Assembly (NCBI GenBank): GCA_027339635.1
Contig: DAHWNZ010000017.1
Location: 1 to 40,142 of the forward strand
DNA from: AG-12 sp027339635
Lineage (GTDB): Bacteria > Chloroflexota > Dormibacteria > Aeolococcales > Bog-877
Length of the DNA stretch: 40,142 nt
Direction: 5' to 3'
The notes under the pieces are model-generated. The model saw nothing but the letters and a program-made list of their open reading frames with translations. It made no database searches and was not told the DNA's origin. This document shows, piece after piece, positions 32,521 through 39,641 of this stretch. The position numbers and the translations under genes are program-made. The number at the start of each line of letters is the position of its first letter. Position 1 is the first letter of the stretch.

Positions 32521-32574
32521 AGGCCCGAGGCGACGAGTTCGGGAACTACCCGGACTCGAGCGAGGACTAGTCTG

Positions 32575-33078
32575 TCAGTCGGCATCCCCCTTGGGAACCG
32601 CCAGGCGGCGTTGCTCCGCGCTGAGCTCCTCGAGTCGCTGCAGGTGCCGCTGCCTTCGCTCCCGCAGCTCCGCCTGAAGTTGCTGGAGGCGGTCGATTCT
32701 CTCCCCCACCTGCAGCAGCTGGCGGTCAGCCAGGGCGACCGCCTCCCGCAGCACGGCGGCCTGGGCGGCCTTCGATGTGGTCTTCCGGTAGGCGAGGCGC
32801 AGCCCGGCCAGTTTGTCCTCGGCCTGCAGGGCATCTCGGATCTCGATCAGGCCGGCCCCCAAGAACTCCTGCATCTCCTTGATCCTGCGCACCCTCTCGA
32901 TCTCCTCGGAAGAGTAGCGCCGACCATGGGTGGGGTTCTGGCGGCTGTCCGGCGCTATCAGGCCGAGCTCCTCGTAATAGCGCAGCGTCCTGGTGGTGAC
33001 ACCCGTGAGGGCCGCCACCTCACCGATCCGCTTCCCCGGCCCCGTGCCGGACTCGGGGTCAGACTGGGACGGGCACAC
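32575..33078 (-). CDS. MerR-family transcriptional regulator
   Basis: The 167-residue protein has the MerR winged helix-turn-helix at residues about 17-85 (RIGEVAALTGVTTRTLRYYE, then GRRYSSEEIERVRRIKEM) and a long coiled coil from about 95 to 160 (LREAVALADRQLLQVGERID), used for dimerisation. There is no Cys-rich metal site or large ligand domain, so it may sense a small organic ligand in the coiled-coil region or act with another factor. Its GTG start lies inside the end of the MFS/kinase gene (20-base overlap). It probably controls the transporter operon through the palindromes at 35462 and 30943; that link is inferred from position. Confidence 0.88.
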   Translation of the reverse strand: MCPSQSDPESGTGPGKRIGEVAALTGVTTRTLRYYEELGLIAPDSRQNPTHGRRYSSEEIERVRRIKEMQEFLGAGLIEIRDALQAEDKLAGLRLAYRKTTSKAAQAAVLREAVALADRQLLQVGERIDRLQQLQAELRERRQRHLQRLEELSAEQRRLAVPKGDAD

Positions 33079-35473
33079 GGGTTGCCAATTCCACGATTTG
33101 CTCGATGGCCTGCTCGTCGCTCAGAACGGTGGTGTCGATGACCAGATTGTAGAGGGAGTGGTCCGAGCCGTCGGTGCCGTAGAAATGCCGCAGGTAGGCC
33201 CTCCTGGCACGATCCGTCTGCCGTTGCTGGCGGCGGGCCAGCTCCTCCGGGATGCCCTGCTGGCTCATCACGCGCAGAATCCTTCCCTGGGCGGGACCGT
33301 CCAGGCGGACCCTGAGAACCCCGGGGTCGTGGCGCAGGGCCATCACCGCTCCGCGGCCGAGAATGACCCCGCCCCGACCTGCGAGCCGCCTCAGGACATC
33401 CTCGGTGGAGCGCCTGAACAGATCTCCGGGACCCTCCTGCTCCATCCCGGGAGCTGAGCTGGGAGCCAGTGGGGAGACCGATCGTGACAGGGTGGCGAAC
33501 AGCTCCCCCAGGGCGTCGTAGGTCTCATCCTCGTGGGCAAGCACGGTCTCCAGGGGCTCGGCCATCTCCTGGGCGACCTGGACAGGGATGGCGCGGTCGA
33601 GAAACTCCACCCCGAGGCGAGCGGCCACGCCCCTGCTGATCGCGTCCCCGCCCGCACCGTAGCTGGCCGAGATGGCGATGGTTCGGATGCCTCCCTCGAC
33701 GCTCGGGACGGATGCCCCGGCGGCCCGGCCCGGGGTCCCCGCCGGGCGTCCCGATGACCGCTCCGGCAGAGGCTCGGCAGTCTCCTGATGCACGTAGCGC
33801 TTGCCCCGCAACCATGAGGCGCCCGCCGCGATGAGCATCATGACGGTTGAGAAGTAGAAGGTCACCCGCATTCCCGCCATGAACGGCTTGGCGATCAGGT
33901 TGGGGAAGAACTCACGCCCGGTGAGGACCGCGACCCGGGCAGACGGCAGATTGTGCAGCGAGGATCCGAGCAGAGTCCCGATCGGGTTGTAACCCAGAAA
34001 GGCCGCGAACAGGGTGCCCACGGGCGGCAGGTGGGAGATCTTGGCAGCGGAGGCCGCGGGAACCCCCTGCTGCAGCAGCCCGTGGTCCAGCGAGGAGGGC
34101 AGGGCCGCCGCCAGGCCCAGCACCATCAGGGTGAAGAACAACCCGATCGAGAGGGTCATGCCGGAGTTCTGGAAGGTGGAGCGCATGCCCGACGCCACCC
34201 CACGCTGCTTGGCGGGAACCGCATTCATGATCCCCGCCGTGTTGGGCGCGGAGAACATCCCCATCGCGAACCCGTTGAAGAAGAGCAGGGCCGCAAAGGT
34301 CGGATAGCTGAAGTCGGCCGGCAGCAGGGAGAGCAGGGCGAAGGTCACCGCGGCCGCCAGCATGCCCCCGGTCGCGAACGGGCGGGCGCCAAAGCGATCG
34401 GAAAGGTAGCCGGAGAGGGGTCCGGCGAACAGGAAGCCGGCTGTCAGAGGCAGCATGTAGATGGCCGCCCACAGCGGGGTCTGCACGAAGTTGTAGCCGT
34501 GCAGGGGCAGCCAGATCCCCTGGAGCCAGATGATGAGCATGAACATCAACCCGCCCCTGCCGATCGAGGCCAGCAGGGACGCCAGGTTCCCCGCCGTGAA
34601 GGCGCGGACCCTGAAGAGTCCGAGGTTGAACATCGGCGCCTCCACCCTGCGCTCCACGAACACGAAGACGACCAGCACCGCGATCCCCCCGAGCACCTCG
34701 AGAAGAACCGTGGGGTTGGTCCAGCCCATGTTGCTGTTGCCGTACGGCTGGATCCCGTAGGTGATCCCCACCAGCAGGGAGACCAGGCCCACTGCGAATC
34801 TGACGTTGCTGAGCCAGTCGATCCTGGCCTTGGTGCCCAGCCCGATCTGACGCAGCTTGAGGAACGCCCAGACGGTGCCGAAGAGCCCGATGGGGACCGA
34901 GACCAGGAAGACCAGGTGCCAGTCCACCCCCGACAAGAGGCCCCCCAACACCAGCCCGATGAAGGAGCCAGAGATCCCCGCGACGACGTTGATGCCCAGC
35001 GCCGTCCCTCGCTGGTTGCTGGGGAAGGCGTCGGTCAGGATGGCGGCCGAGTTGGCCATGAGCATCGCGCCACCCACGCCCTGGACTATGCGCATGGCTA
35101 TCAGCACCAGGGCGGCTGTCGGGCCGGAGAAGAAGACGACCGAGAGCCCGATCGAGGCGATGGTGAAGATGAGGAAGCCGAGGTTGTACATCCTGACCCG
35201 GCCGAACATGTCCCCCACCCTGCCCAGGCTCACCACCAGGACCGCGGTCACCACCATGTACCCCATCAGCATCCACAGCAGCAGGCTCACGTTGGACGGG
35301 GTGAGGGGGTTGACCCTGATGCCCCGGAAGATGGCGGGCAGCGAGATCAGCACGATCGAGGAGTTGACCGTGGCCATCAGGATCCCGAGGGTGGTGTTGG
35401 AGAGGGCGACCCACTTGTAGCGGTCCGGCCGGCCGCTCGCCGTGCCGGAGGGGCGAGATGAGTTAACGTTCAC
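33059..35473 (-). CDS. DHA2-type MFS transporter fused to a cytidylate-kinase-like domain
   Basis: One uninterrupted frame of 804 residues. Residues 1-545 are a complete DHA2 MFS pump (NSSIVLISLPAIFRG, GRVGDMFGRVRMYNLG, GISGSFIGLVLGGLL), closely related to the first MFS gene. After a linker of about 45 residues rich in Pro/Gly/Arg, residues 594-804 form a cytidylate-kinase-like P-loop domain: IAISASYGAGGDAISRGVA with the Gly-rich loop, EFLDRAIPVQVAQEM, GRGGVILGRGAV, then DRARRAYLRHFYG and LYNLVIDTTVLSDEQAIEQI. That pattern fits the cytidylate kinase-like family (Pfam PF13189). The classic GKST Lys is not seen, as in that family. The start is a GTG inside a palindrome. DedA lies 12 bases upstream and MerR overlaps downstream. 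Confidence 0.88.
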   Translation of the reverse strand: MNVNSSRPSGTASGRPDRYKWVALSNTTLGILMATVNSSIVLISLPAIFRGIRVNPLTPSNVSLLLWMLMGYMVVTAVLVVSLGRVGDMFGRVRMYNLGFLIFTIASIGLSVVFFSGPTAALVLIAMRIVQGVGGAMLMANSAAILTDAFPSNQRGTALGINVVAGISGSFIGLVLGGLLSGVDWHLVFLVSVPIGLFGTVWAFLKLRQIGLGTKARIDWLSNVRFAVGLVSLLVGITYGIQPYGNSNMGWTNPTVLLEVLGGIAVLVVFVFVERRVEAPMFNLGLFRVRAFTAGNLASLLASIGRGGLMFMLIIWLQGIWLPLHGYNFVQTPLWAAIYMLPLTAGFLFAGPLSGYLSDRFGARPFATGGMLAAAVTFALLSLLPADFSYPTFAALLFFNGFAMGMFSAPNTAGIMNAVPAKQRGVASGMRSTFQNSGMTLSIGLFFTLMVLGLAAALPSSLDHGLLQQGVPAASAAKISHLPPVGTLFAAFLGYNPIGTLLGSSLHNLPSARVAVLTGREFFPNLIAKPFMAGMRVTFYFSTVMMLIAAGASWLRGKRYVHQETAEPLPERSSGRPAGTPGRAAGASVPSVEGGIRTIAISASYGAGGDAISRGVAARLGVEFLDRAIPVQVAQEMAEPLETVLAHEDETYDALGELFATLSRSVSPLAPSSAPGMEQEGPGDLFRRSTEDVLRRLAGRGGVILGRGAVMALRHDPGVLRVRLDGPAQGRILRVMSQQGIPEELARRQQRQTDRARRAYLRHFYGTDGSDHSLYNLVIDTTVLSDEQAIEQIVELATRVPVPV

Positions 35474-35479
35474 GTTAAC
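35462..35479. promoter_or_regulatory. Perfect inverted repeat over the start codon of the MFS/kinase gene
   Basis: GTTAACGT-TC-ACGTTAAC is an 18-base perfect palindrome with 8-base half-sites. The GTG start codon (35473-35471) is inside it. Bound protein would block both transcription start and initiation. The motif is shared in part with the palindrome before the first MFS gene. Confidence 0.65.
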
Positions 35480-35482
35480 TAG

Positions 35483-35488
35483 AGTCTA
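35483..35488 (-). promoter_or_regulatory. -10 box of the MFS/kinase gene, near-leaderless
   Basis: TAGACT on the minus strand overlaps the DedA stop codon and lies nine bases before the GTG at 35473. Transcription would start within a few bases of the start codon. No -35 match with normal spacing was found. Confidence 0.4.
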
Positions 35489-36142
35489 ACGCACATCCTC
35501 GTCGGGGACCGAGTCCGAAGTTGGCAGGGGCCGATTTATGTAGCGCCAGACTCCGTAAAGCAGAGCGACCACCACCAGTGCCAGGACGGCGTACTCCAGC
35601 GGCTTGATGACGCTGCCGATCTGATTGAAGTGCTTGCCCAGCTCCATGCCCGCGATGGAGAGGGCCGCGTCCCAGACGAATGCCCCGACCAGGGTCGCGG
35701 GGATGAAGAGACGCAGGGGCATCCTGGCGAAGCCAGCGGGATAACTGGTGTAGCTCCGCAGGACGGGCAGCACCCTGCCGACCGCCACCGCCGCCACCCC
35801 GCGCCGTTCATAGAACCGCTCGGCCGCCTCGAAGTGGCTCTCCTTGAGGCGGAAGCGCTGGCCGAACCCGACGATCGCCGCCCGCCCCACCCAGTCGGCC
35901 AGCCAGTAGGCGATCAGGGCGCCCACCAGCTCCCCGATCAGGGCCACCACGATCACGAGCGGCAGGTTCAGGGTGCCCGTTACCGTCAGCACCCCCGCGA
36001 ACGGCAAAACGACCTCGCTCGACACCGGGAAGCCGCAGCACTGCGCCACGGTCAACAGGAATAGGGCCAGGTAGCCCGCGGTGGTGAGGAAGCTCTCCAG
36101 GGCGTGGATCACTTTGCTGGTCCCGCTCTCATCTGGGGGCAT
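35486..36142 (-). CDS. DedA-family membrane protein
   Basis: DedA proteins are inner-membrane proteins linked to proton-dependent transport and undecaprenyl-phosphate or phospholipid flipping. The 218-residue product has the family pattern: an N-terminal re-entrant region (LALFLLTVAQCCGFPVSSEVV), GELVGALIAYWLADWVGR, then a helix with RLKESHFEAAERFYERRG, the signature VGRVLPVLRSYTSYPAGFARM with its Arg residues, and AFVWDAALSIAGMELG. It ends just before the MFS/kinase gene, and the -10 box of that gene overlaps its stop. It is divergent from the SCO1664-like gene. Confidence 0.9.
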   Translation of the reverse strand: MPPDESGTSKVIHALESFLTTAGYLALFLLTVAQCCGFPVSSEVVLPFAGVLTVTGTLNLPLVIVVALIGELVGALIAYWLADWVGRAAIVGFGQRFRLKESHFEAAERFYERRGVAAVAVGRVLPVLRSYTSYPAGFARMPLRLFIPATLVGAFVWDAALSIAGMELGKHFNQIGSVIKPLEYAVLALVVVALLYGVWRYINRPLPTSDSVPDEDVR

Positions 36143-36189
36143 TGTCGCGTATCCAGAGGTCCTCAGGCAGATCTCAGCTGGGCAGCGGC

Positions 36190-36195
36190 TACATT
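36190..36195 (+). promoter_or_regulatory. -10 box of the SCO1664-like gene, near-leaderless
   Basis: TACATT lies seven bases before an in-frame TTG and ten before the chosen ATG at 36206. There is no ribosome site, so the message is probably leaderless or nearly so. Confidence 0.35.
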
Positions 36196-36205
36196 GATCT
36201 CGTTG

Positions 36206-36943
36206 ATGCCCATAGGAGAAAGCGCCCCGAGCCCCAGGCCCCGAGATGTCGAGGAGACCCTGCGCAAGTGCCGCATCCTGGACCTGGCCCCGGTGGGCAT
36301 CGGGAGCAACGCCGTCTTCCTGGCGTCACTGGAACTTCCCGGCGGGGAGGGCAGGGGCATCTACAAGCCACGTCGGGGTGAGCGCCCGCTCTGGGACTTC
36401 CCCCGCGGGACCCTCTATCTGCGCGAGGTCGCCGCATTCGAGGTCGACCGGGCCCTCGGCTGGGGCCTGCTGCCGACAACGGTCATGCGTCGGGACGGCC
36501 CGCTGGGGCCGGGCTCGCTCCAGGAGTTCGTGGAGGGGCCGGACGATGAGTTGGAGGTGGACAAGGAGAAGCTGGAGCGGGACCTGATCGGCCTCGCCGT
36601 TCTCGACGTCGTCATCAACAACGCGGACCGCAAGAGCCAGCACCTCCTGGTTGACTCCTGCGGGCACCTGAAGGGGATCGACCACGGCGTCACCTTCAAC
36701 AAGGAGTTCAAGCTGAGAACGGTCCTGGCGGAGCTGGGCGGCCAGCCGATTCCCGAATTCTGGCTGCACGGGCTTCGGGCCCTCTGGCACGATCGCGAGA
36801 GGGTGGGCGGGCTCACGGCGAGACTGCGGCCTCTGCTGGCGCCAGACGAGATTCGGGCCTTGGAGCGACGCTCCCTCAGCCTGCTTTCGTCACGGCACTT
36901 TCCCCAGCTGCATCCCTGGTACGGGCGTCCCTTCGAGTGGTGA
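36206..36943 (+). CDS. SCO1664-family kinase-fold protein (TIGR03843-like)
   Basis: This 245-residue protein matches, by recall, the SCO1664/TIGR03843 family, a HipA/PI3-kinase-like fold found widely in actinobacteria. Visible blocks are GIGSNAVFLASLEL, GIYKPRRGERPLWDFPRGTL (Lys that would bind ATP), REVAAFEVDRALGWGLLP, MRRDGPLGPGSLQEFVEG, the catalytic-loop-like VINNADRKSQHLL and the metal-binding IDHGVTFNKEFKLRTVL. Its function is not established; the arrangement fits an active kinase. The ATG at 36206 was chosen because the family begins shortly after it. It is convergent with the thpR gene, with only eight bases between stops. Confidence 0.82.
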   Translation: MPIGESAPSPRPRDVEETLRKCRILDLAPVGIGSNAVFLASLELPGGEGRGIYKPRRGERPLWDFPRGTLYLREVAAFEVDRALGWGLLPTTVMRRDGPLGPGSLQEFVEGPDDELEVDKEKLERDLIGLAVLDVVINNADRKSQHLLVDSCGHLKGIDHGVTFNKEFKLRTVLAELGGQPIPEFWLHGLRALWHDRERVGGLTARLRPLLAPDEIRALERRSLSLLSSRHFPQLHPWYGRPFEW

Positions 36944-36951
36944 CTCGCCGC

Positions 36952-37524
36952 TCACCCGAATTGGAAGGCGGCGACGGTGCGATAGCGGGCGGCGCCTGCG
37001 GGGGCGGGCACTGACTCCAGCAGCTCGAACCGCCCCACCGTTCGTGGCCTCGCCACCACCTCATCCAACGGACTCCCGAGTTCCTCCAGGCGCGCCACCA
37101 CGTCCGGACCCGAACCTCTCCTGACCCGCGCCAGGGTGCAGTGGGCGACGAACCTTGTGCTGTCATGGGGGAGTCCGACCTCCGCCGCCTGCCGCTCAAG
37201 GTCCCTATTCAGGGCTCGCAACGCCTCCTCGCCCACCCTTACTCCGAGCCAGAAGACCGTCGGCCTAAGGGCTGCTCCAAACTTACCCAGCCCCCCTGGG
37301 AGAAGGAGGAATGGCGGGGATGCGGAGGCGACCCGCGATCCCAGGGCGAGTGCTGACGCCCGCTCGACCGCAGGTGGCCGGCCCAGAAAGAGCACGGTGT
37401 AGTGAAGGTCCTCGGGAGCAACCGGGATGAGCCCCGGGCCCAGATGGGAGATGCCTGACAGCCAGCGGGAGCAGAGCTGCCGATCCGCGCGGTGCAGACG
37501 GACGGCGAAGAACAGCGCCCCCAA
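36952..37524 (-). CDS. thpR: RNA 2',3'-cyclic phosphodiesterase (ThpR/LigT family)
   Basis: ThpR opens 2',3'-cyclic phosphates on RNA; the family also contains tRNA-splicing-type ligase LigT. The 190-residue protein has both catalytic HxTx motifs: HYTV in LHYTVLFLGRP (near residue 41) and HCTL in VAHCTLARV (near 128). The fold spacing of about 85 residues between motifs is normal. Start MGALFFAVRL is the usual first strand. It follows an alpha/beta hydrolase by only six bases, so they may be co-transcribed with the acyl-CoA dehydrogenase genes without an evident functional link. Confidence 0.92.
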   Translation of the reverse strand: MGALFFAVRLHRADRQLCSRWLSGISHLGPGLIPVAPEDLHYTVLFLGRPPAVERASALALGSRVASASPPFLLLPGGLGKFGAALRPTVFWLGVRVGEEALRALNRDLERQAAEVGLPHDSTRFVAHCTLARVRRGSGPDVVARLEELGSPLDEVVARPRTVGRFELLESVPAPAGAARYRTVAAFQFG

Positions 37525-37530
37525 GGCCGC

Positions 37531-38412
37531 TCAGCCCCCGGTTGCTTCGGGATCCCGGCCGAGTGCCTCCAGGATGCGCAGCTGCTCTTGGATGAAGGCC
37601 TCGGTCCAGCCGTGCCCGGATGCCGATATCAGGTGCAGGTCGAGCTGGGGCCGCGAGGCGCAGTAGGCCCGGAGCGCCGGCACATCCAGGATCCGATCAT
37701 CCTGCGCCGCCAGGATGGAGGCGGGCCCTCTCCAGCTGTCCAAGACCCTCGTGAGCTGAAGCTGGGTCGCCTCCCGGAGCCACTCCCGAGCCGCTCTTGG
37801 GCTCGCGCGGAGCTGGTTTTGGAAGTTCATGTCGGCGGAGCGGCGGTCGACCTCGGCCCCGCCCTCAACCACCACCCTGCGGTACAGGTCCGCCGCCGGC
37901 CGAAGGCGCCCAATCGCGGATATCGCCGAGAAGGCCAGCGCGCCGGGAAGGGTGAGCGCCGCGACCTGAAGTCGGAAGGGGCGGGTGACCATCTCCGGGG
38001 CCAGGAGTGGCGTGTGCAGGATCAGGCCCTTCACCCTGGCCGGCTCCGAGGCCACCAGCTCCAGCGCGACGGCAGCTCCCAGGCAAAGCCCCCCAGCCTG
38101 GTATTGGCCTACCCCCAGGTGGTCCAGCAGGGAGCGAACCTCAGTCGCCAGGCAGCGGCTGAGATGGCGCCCGGGCAGGGGGTCCGACCGGCCGAACCCG
38201 GGAAGGTCCGGAATGATGAGCAGGTTTCGCCGGGACAGGACCGGCACCCAGGTCTCGAAGTTCTCGGCGGAGCCGATGAAACCGTGGCACAGCACCAGAG
38301 GCGGGCCCGATCCCGCCAGCAGATAGCGCAACCTGCCCTGGGGCCGGCTGAGCCAGTGCTCCTCCCAGGCTCCAAACGGTGCCTCCGCCACCCCCGGGTC
38401 CTGGGGCGTCAC
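37531..38412 (-). CDS. Alpha/beta hydrolase with Cys at the nucleophile position
   Basis: The 293-residue protein has a complete alpha/beta hydrolase order: oxyanion segment LVLCHGFIGSAENF (near residues 39-52), strand-4 IIPDLPGFGRSDP, nucleophile elbow AGGLCLGAAVAL with Cys110 in place of the normal Ser, a cap region, an acid site in AAQDDRILDV and His267 in SGHGWTEAF. A Cys nucleophile is known from dienelactone hydrolases; it may also be a Ser replacement that changes or weakens activity. GTG at 38412 was chosen (GGGAG seven bases before it); the neighbouring GTG at 38415 or one at 38394 are possible. The longer frame to 38598 overlaps the acyl-CoA dehydrogenase gene and is rejected. Confidence 0.83.
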   Translation of the reverse strand: MTPQDPGVAEAPFGAWEEHWLSRPQGRLRYLLAGSGPPLVLCHGFIGSAENFETWVPVLSRRNLLIIPDLPGFGRSDPLPGRHLSRCLATEVRSLLDHLGVGQYQAGGLCLGAAVALELVASEPARVKGLILHTPLLAPEMVTRPFRLQVAALTLPGALAFSAISAIGRLRPAADLYRRVVVEGGAEVDRRSADMNFQNQLRASPRAAREWLREATQLQLTRVLDSWRGPASILAAQDDRILDVPALRAYCASRPQLDLHLISASGHGWTEAFIQEQLRILEALGRDPEATGG

Positions 38413-38441
38413 CACCCCGCTCCCGGCCAGGCAGAAACGGC

Positions 38442-39638
38442 CTACTCCTCGTTGGGCCAGCCCGGCAGCGGGCAGCGCAGCGGACGGTCCTCGCGGTAGC
38501 CGAGGGCGTACTCGGCGGCGAGCACCGTCTGTACCTCTCTGGTGCCCTCGTAGATCATGGTGGCCCGACTGTTGCGCAAATAGCGGGCCGCCGGACATTC
38601 GTCGCTGAAGCCAGTCGCCCCATGGATCTGCAGAGCATCATCGGCGCAGCGGTTGGCGCGCTCGGAGTTGACCCATTTGGCCAGCGCCGACTCGCGGGAG
38701 CTGCGCCGGCCGACGTTTCGCAACCACCCCGCCCGCATCCACAGGAGGCGGCCGACGTCGTAGTCCCGCGCCATCCCGGCGATCATCTGCTGCACCAGCT
38801 CGAAGCGTCCGATCTCCTCACCCTGGACCCGACGCTGGCGGGAGTAGGCGACGCTCATGTCCAGGCAGGCACGGATGGTCCCGGCGGCCCCGCTGGCTAC
38901 ACAGTAGCGGCCACTGTCGAGGCAGCTCATGGCGACCTTGAAGCCCTCCCCCTCCTCCCCGATCCGGTTCGCCTCCGGGACCAGGGCGTCATCCAAGTAG
39001 ACGACGGCGGTGTCACTGGCCCTAAGGCCGTACTTCTCCTTGATCGGCTCGGTGCGAAGGCCAGGCCCCGCCAGCTCTCGGTCGACCGCGAAGGCCGTGA
39101 TCCCGCGCAGCCCCTGGGCGGGGTCCACGGTCGCGAAGACCAGGATGACATCGGCGAAGTCCCCCATCGAGATCCACACCTTCTGGCCCCGCAGACGATA
39201 GGTGTCGCCCTCGCGATGGGCTCTCGTGGTGAGGGCCCGCACGTCGCTGCCGGCGTCGGGCTCCGTGAGCCCGAAGCATCCCTGTTTGCGGCCCTCGGCC
39301 AGAGGTCTCAGGATGCGCTGGCGCTGCTCCTCCGTCCCCCACTGGTAGATTCCCGTCAGGCACAGCCCCGCATGGACGGAGAGGGCGGTCCGGCAGGAGG
39401 CGTCGACGTACTCGAGCTCCTCGCAGGCGATTCCCAGGGAGATCCAGTCCAGCCCCGCTCCGCCATACCGCTGCGGGATGCTGACGCCCGGGATTCCGAG
39501 CGCGGCCAGCTTGGAGAACAGCTCGGGATCTGGCTTCGCGTCCCGATCCCGCACCCTGATGTCCGGAGCCAACTCCCGGCGGGCGAAGTCGCGGATCATC
39601 GCCTCGAACTGGCTCTGTTCCTCGCTCAGGTCGAGCAT
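38442..39638 (-). CDS. Acyl-CoA dehydrogenase
   Basis: The 398-residue FAD enzyme removes two hydrogens from an acyl-CoA. It shows the three-domain plan: helical N-terminus (EEQSQFEAMIRDFARREL), FAD/substrate signature CFGLTEPDAGSD and KVWISMGDFADV, and a C-terminal helical domain with LQIHGATGFSDECPAARYLR and the catalytic base Glu364 in MIYEGTREVQT. That Glu position is used in short/medium-chain and glutaryl-type enzymes; the chain length or substrate is not clear. It starts three bases after the aldehyde dehydrogenase stop, so the two are likely one operon oxidising an aldehyde or acid. Confidence 0.93.
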   Translation of the reverse strand: MLDLSEEQSQFEAMIRDFARRELAPDIRVRDRDAKPDPELFSKLAALGIPGVSIPQRYGGAGLDWISLGIACEELEYVDASCRTALSVHAGLCLTGIYQWGTEEQRQRILRPLAEGRKQGCFGLTEPDAGSDVRALTTRAHREGDTYRLRGQKVWISMGDFADVILVFATVDPAQGLRGITAFAVDRELAGPGLRTEPIKEKYGLRASDTAVVYLDDALVPEANRIGEEGEGFKVAMSCLDSGRYCVASGAAGTIRACLDMSVAYSRQRRVQGEEIGRFELVQQMIAGMARDYDVGRLLWMRAGWLRNVGRRSSRESALAKWVNSERANRCADDALQIHGATGFSDECPAARYLRNSRATMIYEGTREVQTVLAAEYALGYREDRPLRCPLPGWPNEE

Positions 39639-39641
39639 GCC

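Noticed and set aside
33953..35461. 502-codon open frame on the plus strand
   Set aside because: Antisense to the MFS/kinase gene; rich in Arg, Gly, His and Gln as typical for shadow frames.
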